Origin: an uncultured Clostridium sp.
GTDB taxonomy: Bacteria; Bacillota; Clostridia; TANB77; CAG-508
Assembly: GCA_946497585.1 (NCBI GenBank)
Contig: CAMMLF010000003.1
Span: 1 to 32,900, forward strand
DNA length: 32,900 nucleotides
Direction of reading: 5' to 3'
Below, piece after piece: positions 31,033-32,900 of the stretch. The translations under genes were made by a program, and so were the position numbers. Every line of letters begins with the position of its first letter. Positions within the stretch are counted from its first letter, which is position 1. The notes under the pieces were generated by a model. It did no database searches, was not told the origin of the DNA, and was given only the letters and a program-made list of their open reading frames with translations.

Positions 31033-32398
31033 CTATTTTAAATATTTAGCATTTATGTATCTTATGAGTCCGAGTTTTTATTACTCTTACTTTCGATATG
31101 CTACTTGAAATATTGTCTAGTACAACTACTTTTGTGCCTTTTTTGTAGTTGTATCCGCGAGTCATAGCAGAGCTTGTATACATTTTTGTTGCTCTTGCTA
31201 TTGTATATGTTCTATTTTCTGCTACACTTGCTGAAACTGTAGTATTTGATGTAGTTGAGGTTGTACTTATATAATCACTGTTATATATAAATCTAATTAG
31301 TCCAGTTTTTAGAATTTTTACTTTGTCAATTTTTGATGTTACATTTTCTAGTACAACTACTTTTGTATTCTTTTTGTAGTTGTATCCAGTTATCATGTCT
31401 GATGTTGTGTACAATTTTGTAGCTTTTATTTTATATTCATTTCCAACTGTATTTTTTATATTTGTATTAGTTGTTACTTGACTATCTGTTGTATTTTCTT
31501 TTATTATTTCTTTTGCATCATATCCATAGCAGAAAAATCCTTTGAAATTTGCATATCTTTCAAAATTTTCTATGCTACAATATACTGTATTTCCACTTAC
31601 AGTTACCTTTCCACGTCTTGTTGAAGTATCAAATTTTCCATTGTATAGATAAGGGTCATATATTTTTATCATGTCATTTTCAATTCCAACAAGAACTATA
31701 AAATGTCCTCCATATGTGAATAAGCCATTTCCAACAGAACATACAACATAGTTATTGTTCTTTAATTTTTCTATTGCCGTATCAAAACTTGATGTTTCTT
31801 GATATTCTATATCAAATTCATCTGCTACAGCACGAAATGCACTCCAGTATGTACCGCTATTTGCACTTCTGTATCCATTTTCAACGAACAAATCTCCAAG
31901 TTTATCTGGAGTAATTGTTCCTTTGATACTTGAGACTATCATTGCTGCAGATGTTGGTCCACAACCTGATGTTCCAATAGTTTGACTATTGTCTCCTATT
32001 GCGGTATATACATGATTTTTCCACCTGTTATCAACTTGAGAATAATATGTAAGACCTGCATAGTCTCCAAGTTCTACATCCCAACTTTTTGCTCTGTCGC
32101 CCTCATATGCTATATTTCCTTGAAGCTCAAACGCTTCGCTTTCTATTTCTTGTTCTTCAAGCTGTTGTTCTTCTTCTACACTCAAATCTTGTATTTCTGT
32201 TGTAGAAGCATTTTCTTTTGATTCTTCTAGTATTGCATTTTCTTCTTGTTCTTCAGTTATATCAATTTCATTAATTACAATATTCTGCACTGTTTCTATT
32301 GCTTTGCCTGCTTCTTCACTTATATAAATATTAGCTAGTACAGCAAATACAGCTAATATGCAAGCAATTGCTACCAATATTTTATTTCTTTTTTTCAT
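31033..32398 (-). CDS. Exported C39-type peptidase endolysin with two C-terminal repeats, ends via +1 shift at CGG
   Basis: A 454-residue putative lysin. Residues 1-25 are an N-terminal signal or anchor helix (ILVAIACILAVFAVLANIY), then an acidic linker. The catalytic C39-like domain (115-300) shows Cys146 in GTSGCGPTSAAM, His232 in GGHFIVLVG and Asp248 in KIYDPY. Two SH3-like repeats follow, from about 318 and 395 (YNYKKNTKVVVLEN, YNYKKGTKVVVLDN). Codon 443 is CGG (31072-31070), and unshifted reading ends in a foreign tail. Skipping the C gives GLIRYINAKYLK, matching GLIRFIYNSDYI of the first repeat. The first repeat has plain GGA at this place. ATG at 32398 follows AAGGA. The substrate, peptide crossbridge or other, is not known. 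Confidence 0.82.
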
Positions 32399-32418
32399 TT
32401 TTCACAATTCCTTTCTTT

Positions 32419-32739
32419 TTATAAAAATTCTTTTAATCCTAGTTTAAAAGCTATATATGTCAAAATTATTGTTGCAATAAAAATTATTACTTTATCTCGT
32501 ATTACTTTTTTTGACTCTTCATATTCTTGAAGTGGTTTATCTTCAACTATTTTTAGTCTGTTATTCATATCGTTTACGTCTTCACGCATTGCTTTTGTTT
32601 CAGAAGCTAGAAGTTTTACAGATGTTGCTAATTCATGTATATCTTCAACTTTTACTTCTAAATTATCTATTCTTTTTGTGTTTGATTTTGCTCTGTCCTC
32701 AATAGAAGTCAATATTTTTATTAATTCTGTCTCTTCCAT
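32419..32739 (-). CDS. XhlA-like holin-associated protein
   Basis: A 106-residue protein with a long N-terminal coiled coil (TKRIDNLEVKVEDIHELATS, NDMNNRLKIVED) and one C-terminal transmembrane helix (VIIFIATIILTYIAFKLGL). This is the architecture of XhlA-type hemolysin or holin-associated proteins that sit in the membrane and help release the lysin. ATG at 32739 follows GGGGGA. It directly precedes the endolysin gene, the usual lysis cassette order. Confidence 0.8.
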   Translation of the reverse strand: MEETELIKILTSIEDRAKSNTKRIDNLEVKVEDIHELATSVKLLASETKAMREDVNDMNNRLKIVEDKPLQEYEESKKVIRDKVIIFIATIILTYIAFKLGLKEFL

Positions 32740-32748
32740 TTTATCCCC

Positions 32749-32832
32749 CTATTCTGTTACTCTTCCAGCAACTTCTTTTGTGTATTCTACTTCTGTCTCA
32801 AATTCATTTGCGATTTTTTCTTCTTCACTCAT
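32749..32832 (-). CDS. Tiny acidic protein, 27 residues
   Basis: ATG at 32832 lies behind AGAGGA. The product (MSEEEKIANEFETEVEYTKE, then seven more residues) is short and acidic. It lies between the end of the tail gene and the XhlA-like gene. It is real by its binding site and spacing, but has no recognisable function. Confidence 0.5.
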   Translation of the reverse strand: MSEEEKIANEFETEVEYTKEVAGRVTE

Positions 32833-32854
32833 TACATTTTCCTCTTTTCTTCTT

Positions 32855-32900
32855 TTATTTCCATTTTCCGACTGCTATTATGCTTACACCGTAGTTTGCA
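32855..32900 (-). CDS. C-terminal end of the BppU-like tail protein (continues from position 1)
   Basis: Entering at the right edge, the frame GCA AAC TAC GGT and onward encodes ANYGVSIIAVGKWK and stops at 32857-32855. Joined to the left edge (codon GT from positions 2-1 plus T from 32900) it completes Val and continues the tail protein without a stop. This holds only if the two window ends are adjacent in the real molecule. Confidence 0.7.
   Translation of the reverse strand, partial: ANYGVSIIAVGKWK

Noticed and set aside
154..31072. Sequencing or assembly error as the cause of the frame breaks
   Set aside because: Random insertion of C before GG would also create out-of-frame CGG and breaks at CCG on the other strand. 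All ten lie at codon boundaries in the sense strand of genes on both strands, and none is at a homopolymer. Reads should still be checked.

Overview
The window looks like one complete A/T-rich temperate siphovirus of a low-GC Bacillota host, most likely a clostridium. The structural genes are HK97-type, a Spo0A-like DNA-binding protein is present, ribosome binding sites are strong AGGAGG types, and TGA is used as a stop. The two window ends appear to join. The tail gene that runs off position 1 (minus strand) continues in frame at position 32900 and stops at 32857-32855, so the sequence is probably a closed circle of 32.9 kb opened inside a tail gene.

Layout, read along the minus strand from about 25.3 kb downward. 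First come cro-like regulators and early genes (25.3-22 kb). Next are replication and accessory genes (22-16.9 kb): a Spo0A-like protein, a DnaD-type initiator, zinc-binding proteins, ASCH, YopX and RusA. A late activator follows (16.25-16.67 kb), then the terminase, HNH and head genes (16.1-8.2 kb), then the tail genes (8.2-0 kb). Across the end junction (32.9-30.6 kb) lie an XhlA-like protein, a secreted C39-type endolysin and small genes. The plus strand carries the lysogeny module (25.4-29.9 kb): two paralogous repressors, a PH-domain protein, a PemK/MazF-like protein, a membrane protein, an ImmA-like peptidase and a large serine recombinase. A roughly 400-base gene-free segment (24.42-24.84 kb) looks like a structured RNA.

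The main observation is a recoding pattern. I checked every CGG in the sense strand of the genes by eye. In-frame CGG is absent as an ordinary arginine codon. It occurs ten times in frame, and each time the reading frame breaks there and is restored by skipping exactly the C, so that the next codon is GGN (Gly). The ten sites lie in nine genes on both strands: tail protein, gp10, a 244-aa unknown, a 119-aa unknown, ASCH, DnaD-like initiator, ImmA (two sites), serine recombinase and endolysin. The endolysin holds an internal control, because its first C-terminal repeat has ACT-GGA-CTA where the second has ACT-C-GGA-CTC. CGA, CGC, CGT and AGG are read normally. This suggests genome-wide +1 frameshifting, or four-base decoding, at CGG. 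One small possible gene (21988-22086) may be an exception. A separate canonical -1 frameshift site lies between the two tail-assembly chaperone frames.

Limits: all calls are from reading alone, with no database searches; the host, the attachment site and the identity of the RNA are inferences.
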